A stretch of DNA of 9,060 bases, from contig CAJWNW010000064.1 of assembly GCA_913044085.1 (NCBI GenBank), positions 1-9,060 on the forward strand, given 5' to 3'. Made by a program: the position numbers and the translations under genes. The DNA is from an uncultured Flavobacteriaceae bacterium. GTDB taxonomy: Bacteria; Bacteroidota; Bacteroidia; Flavobacteriales; Flavobacteriaceae. This document shows positions 5,847-9,060 of this stretch, piece after piece. The stretch's first letter is position 1. Each line of letters begins with the position of its first letter. Under the pieces are notes generated by a model, which saw nothing but the letters and a program-made list of their open reading frames with translations, was not told where the DNA came from and searched no databases.

Positions 5847-8162
5847 TTATTTGTAGGAGCGTTCTTTTACTTCAATATCTTCGTAGTTCAATGTTTCCTT
5901 GTGTAACTTGGCATCTTTCGGAGCGCCTTTGTATTCCCATGCAGATACAAATTGAAATTCTTTTCGTCTTTTTGCTTCCCCTTCTTTTGTTTGGTGCTCT
6001 TCTCTAAAGTGGCCGCCAGCAGATTCTTCTCGAGCCAGTGCGTCTTTGGCAAACAATTCACCAAGCTCTAAAAAGTCGGCAACACGTCCTGCTTTAGCTA
6101 ATTCCTCATTAAACTCATCTGAACTTCCAGGAACACGAACCTCCTTGTAAAAGGATTCTCTTAAAGCTGATATTTCTTCAATGGCTTCTTTTAAATCTTT
6201 TTCATTTCGCGCCATACCACATTTATTCCACATAATTTTACCAAGTTTTTTATGGAAATAATCTACAGGCTTGGTTCCTTTGTTATTAATAAAGGCTTTG
6301 ATTTGTTGGCGGACATTTGCTTCGGCTTCTTCAAACTCAACAGTATCTGTAGGAATTGGACCGGTTCGGATATCGTCGGCGAGATAATCTCCAATGGTAT
6401 AAGGTAAAACGAAATAGCCATCTGCAAGACCTTGCATCAAAGCAGAGGCTCCTAAACGATTTGCTCCGTGATCTGAGAAATTAGCCTCCCCAATGGCATA
6501 TAGGCCAGGGACGGTTGTTTGTAAATTATAATCAACCCAAATACCTCCCATAGTGTAATGAACTGCCGGGTAAATCATCATGGGTGTTTCATAGGGGTTC
6601 TCATCAACAATTTTTTCATACATCTGGAATAAATTGCCGTATTTTCCTTTAACAACTTCTTTTCCTAAGGATTGTACAAGGTTTTCATCATTTTCATCAA
6701 GGCCTTTGATGTAAACTTGTTCTTTTCCATAACGAACAATTGCAGCAGCGAAATCAAGATATACAGCTTCTCCAGTGGCGTTGACCCCAAATCCAGCATC
6801 ACAACGTTCTTTAGCGGCTCTGGACGCCACGTCTCTGGGGACTAAGTTTCCAAAGGCGGGGTAACGCCTTTCTAAGAAATAGTCGCGATCCTCTTCAGCA
6901 ATGGCAGTTGGCTTTAGGGTTTTATTTTGAATTGCTTTAGCATCTTCTAATTTTTTTGGTACCCAAATACGCCCATCATTTCTTAGGGATTCAGACATGA
7001 GGGTCAGTTTAGATTGGTGGTCTCCCGAAACTGGTATACAAGTGGGATGAATTTGTGTGTAACATGGATTTGCAAAGAAAGCACCACGTTTATGTGCTTT
7101 CCAAGCAGCAGTTACATTACTGCCCATTGCATTGGTGGAAAGATAAAATACGTTTCCGTATCCTCCTGTTCCCAAAACCACAGCATGAGCAGAGTGGCGT
7201 TCAATCTCTCCAGTTATTAAATTTCGAGTTATAATGCCGCGGGCCTTTCCATCAACAATGACAACGTCCAACATTTCATGACGGTTGTACATTTTAATCT
7301 TACCGCGTCCAATTTGTCTGTTCATTGCCGAATAAGCGCCTAATAATAACTGTTGTCCGGTTTGTCCTTTGGCATAAAAAGTACGTGACACCAAAACCCC
7401 TCCAAAAGATCGATTGTCTAACAAGCCTCCGTAATCTCTCGCAAAAGGAACACCTTGAGCAACACATTGATCAATAATATTAGTGGAAACTTCCGCCAGT
7501 CTATAAACATTGGCTTCACGTGAACGATAATCTCCGCCTTTTACAGTGTCATAGAAAAGCCTGTAAGTGGAGTCCCCATCTCCTTGGTAATTTTTAGCGG
7601 CATTGATACCACCTTGTGCTGCAATGGAATGTGCGCGTCTTGGGGAATCCTGAAAGCAAAAAACTTTCACATTGTATCCGAGCTCTGCAAGAGTCGCAGC
7701 GGCAGATCCGCCTGCCAGACCTGTTCCAACAACAATAACATCAATCAGTCTTTTGTTGGCAGGATTGACAAGGTTGATTTTATTTTTATGATTGGTCCAT
7801 TTTAGGGCGATGGGTCCCTCAGGGATTCCAGATTTTAAGTTGACAGAAAACGATTTGATTTGTATTTTTTTTAAAATTTCATCAATATCAAAATTTTTTA
7901 CTTTGGCAGCAAGTATCTTATTTTTACTTTTGTGATTGGGGTCGGTTTCTTTAATGGGCTTTCTAGCGATAGATTTGTGCCAGTTTGAATCCCAATCTTT
8001 TAGCTTACATTTAACCCCTGTGCTTTTTTTAATAATCCTGGCTTTATTTGTTTTTGTGCATTTGTAGTAAAATCTAATGCAAACAACAAGCTCGTCGCTG
8101 GATAAATAGCTATTTTTTGGCTTTCTATAATTTAATGAATATGTTATTTTTTTTGTCTTCAT
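5847..8162 (-). CDS. sdhA: Succinate dehydrogenase flavoprotein SdhA with recombinase-like N-terminal extension
   Basis: Catalytic subunit oxidising succinate to fumarate. The SdhA part spans about residues 107-771, around 665 residues, the usual size in Flavobacteriia. It has the FAD-binding VVGTGLAGGSAA (144-155), His178 in RRAHSIAAQGG as the probable covalent FAD ligand, QIHPTCIP (370-377), VPRDVASR (441-448) with the likely catalytic Arg443, HYTMGGIW (535-542) and GEANFSDHGANRLGASAL (558-575). All key residues are intact, so the enzyme should be active. The first 105 or so residues are foreign to SdhA: 24 of the first 104 are Lys, and the segment from KARIIKKSTGVKCKLKDWD to NHKSKNKILAAKV resembles the arm-type DNA-binding domain of Bacteroidota tyrosine recombinases. 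ATG 8162 is preceded directly by an in-frame TAA, and no other ATG, GTG or TTG precedes the core in frame. The gene lies between sdhC and sdhB, 74 bases after the sdhC stop. Confidence 0.93.
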   Translation of the reverse strand: MKTKKITYSLNYRKPKNSYLSSDELVVCIRFYYKCTKTNKARIIKKSTGVKCKLKDWDSNWHKSIARKPIKETDPNHKSKNKILAAKVKNFDIDEILKKIQIKSFSVNLKSGIPEGPIALKWTNHKNKINLVNPANKRLIDVIVVGTGLAGGSAAATLAELGYNVKVFCFQDSPRRAHSIAAQGGINAAKNYQGDGDSTYRLFYDTVKGGDYRSREANVYRLAEVSTNIIDQCVAQGVPFARDYGGLLDNRSFGGVLVSRTFYAKGQTGQQLLLGAYSAMNRQIGRGKIKMYNRHEMLDVVIVDGKARGIITRNLITGEIERHSAHAVVLGTGGYGNVFYLSTNAMGSNVTAAWKAHKRGAFFANPCYTQIHPTCIPVSGDHQSKLTLMSESLRNDGRIWVPKKLEDAKAIQNKTLKPTAIAEEDRDYFLERRYPAFGNLVPRDVASRAAKERCDAGFGVNATGEAVYLDFAAAIVRYGKEQVYIKGLDENDENLVQSLGKEVVKGKYGNLFQMYEKIVDENPYETPMMIYPAVHYTMGGIWVDYNLQTTVPGLYAIGEANFSDHGANRLGASALMQGLADGYFVLPYTIGDYLADDIRTGPIPTDTVEFEEAEANVRQQIKAFINNKGTKPVDYFHKKLGKIMWNKCGMARNEKDLKEAIEEISALRESFYKEVRVPGSSDEFNEELAKAGRVADFLELGELFAKDALAREESAGGHFREEHQTKEGEAKRRKEFQFVSAWEYKGAPKDAKLHKETLNYEDIEVKERSYK

Positions 8163-8173
8163 TTATATTACAG

Positions 8174-8204
8174 TAAAAATAATGATTTATTAAAAACAAA
8201 CAAA
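8174..8204 (-). promoter_or_regulatory. Possible internal promoter ahead of sdhA
   Basis: The minus strand reads TTTG (8204-8201), a 19-base spacer, then TATTTTTA (8181-8174). The upstream box and spacing fit the Bacteroidota consensus exactly; the -7 box differs from TAnnTTTG only in its last base. It ends 11 bases before the ATG at 8162. If real, it may be the former integrase promoter and could transcribe sdhAB separately from sdhC. Confidence 0.3.
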
Positions 8205-8206
8205 AA

Positions 8207-8230
8207 TTTGTAACACATTTTGTAACACAT
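8207..8230 (-). repeat. Two tandem 12-bp direct repeats, candidate recombinase arm sites
   Basis: TTTGTAACACAT on the plus strand (ATGTGTTACAAA on the minus strand) occurs at 8207-8218 and again at 8219-8230, head to tail, with no mismatch and no spacer. The pair lies 6 bases after the sdhC stop codon and about 45 bases before the start of the fused integrase-like domain. Short direct repeats close to an integrase gene are typical binding sites for its arm-type domain. Confidence 0.75.
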
Positions 8231-8236
8231 ATAAGA

Positions 8237-8914
<678 letters not shown>

Positions 8915-8938
8915 AATAAAAATTATGTTTTAACTATA

Positions 8939-8969
8939 CAAAGGTACTTCACACTGCGCTTTTAGGCAA
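8939..8969 (-). promoter_or_regulatory. Promoter of the sdhCAB operon
   Basis: The minus strand reads TTG (8969-8967), exactly 20 bases, then TACCTTTG (8946-8939), an exact match to the Bacteroidota TAnnTTTG -7 box at the expected spacing. Transcription should begin a few bases after 8939, giving a leader of roughly 20 bases before ATG 8914. No purine-rich Shine-Dalgarno site is seen, only A/T-rich sequence, as is normal in this phylum. Confidence 0.65.
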
Positions 8970-9060
8970 TAGGTTTAACTATTAATTTTTATTATTTAAA
9001 AATTATATAAATAGAAACATTCGTCTTTTTAATTTACATATAATTTTTTTAGCATCTAAT
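8970..9060. other. AT-rich upstream sequence with no gene seen
   Basis: These 91 bases upstream of the sdh promoter are very A/T-rich and stop-dense. I see no reading frame, RNA gene or strong hairpin in them. A regulator site could lie here, but nothing recognisable shows. Confidence 0.4.

Larger units (their letters stand above)
7848..8230 (-). mobile_element. Probable integrase remnant (arm-binding domain plus upstream repeats)
   Basis: This stretch separates two otherwise ordinary operon genes. It contains the 12-bp tandem repeats (8207-8230), a possible promoter (8174-8204) and about 105 codons that resemble only the N-terminal domain of a phage/ICE-type tyrosine recombinase. The core-binding and catalytic domains, with their R-H-R-Y residues, are absent. 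The protein motif is a short basic strand region, then STGVKCKLKDWD, a basic segment, and a helix beginning NKILAAKV. Comparable integrase genes begin with very similar residues (MKTK-I-YSLNYRKPK). I infer that an integrated element was mostly deleted, with its integrase 5' end joined in frame to sdhA. The right-hand boundary near sdhC is uncertain. Confidence 0.6.

Noticed and set aside
7014..7805. Plus-strand frames opposite sdhA
   Set aside because: These antisense shadows show no start context or protein motif, whereas the minus frame is a clear SdhA.
7800..7870. A frameshift hiding a separate integrase fragment and a normal sdhA start
   Set aside because: I checked the bases around the join: no ATG in any minus-strand frame lies where SdhA normally starts, and the core frame continues unbroken into the extension.
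5847..8162. sdhA as a pseudogene disrupted by an insertion
   Set aside because: The frame is continuous, every FAD-binding and catalytic motif of SdhA is intact, and sdhB follows normally; the foreign part only precedes the enzyme.
8207..8230. A CRISPR-like array
   Set aside because: There are only two 12-bp copies with no spacer between them, and no cas gene is nearby.

Overview
The window looks like an AT-rich chromosomal segment from the Bacteroidota, most probably a member of the Flavobacteriaceae. The evidence is the sdhCAB operon with a single diheme cytochrome b subunit, a single-chain (alpha2-type) glycyl-tRNA synthetase, a lipoprotein family typical of these bacteria, a large secreted lectin/Ig-repeat protein, and upstream elements that fit the Bacteroidota promoter pattern (TTG or TTTG, about 19-20 bases, then TAnnTTTG) rather than -35/-10 boxes.

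Layout: positions 1-1499 (minus) hold the N-terminal 497 or so codons of a secreted lectin-domain protein whose 3' end lies outside the window. It has no ATG and seems to start at TTG or GTG. A 162-base AT-rich gap with a long perfect-arm hairpin separates it from glycyl-tRNA synthetase (1662-3203, minus). A 284-base divergent gap follows, then a putative lipoprotein with an N-terminal Ig-like domain (3488-5095, plus). Its stop codon overlaps the stop codon of sdhB, which faces it. The rest of the window is the sdhC-sdhA-sdhB operon on the minus strand (8914 down to 5092), read from a convincing promoter at 8939-8969.

The SDH genes encode a complete succinate:quinone oxidoreductase. SdhC is the five-helix heme b anchor, SdhA the FAD catalytic subunit, and SdhB the three-cluster iron-sulfur subunit. 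Together they would couple succinate oxidation to (mena)quinone reduction at the cytoplasmic membrane.

The main unusual observation is in sdhA. The ordinary SdhA begins only around residue 107. In front of it, in frame, are about 105 lysine-rich residues that resemble the N-terminal arm-type DNA-binding domain of Bacteroidota tyrosine recombinases (a STGxKxxxxDWD-like motif). No ATG, GTG or TTG lies in frame between the first ATG and the SdhA core, so the fusion should be translated unless a rare start is used. The 74-base gap just upstream of this start carries two perfect tandem copies of a 12-bp sequence, the kind of repeat expected as recombinase arm sites, and a possible promoter. The simplest reading is the scar of an integrated element: a deletion appears to have joined an integrase 5' end to a core metabolic gene, producing a recombinase-SdhA chimera. 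All family assignments come from reading motifs; no database search was possible.
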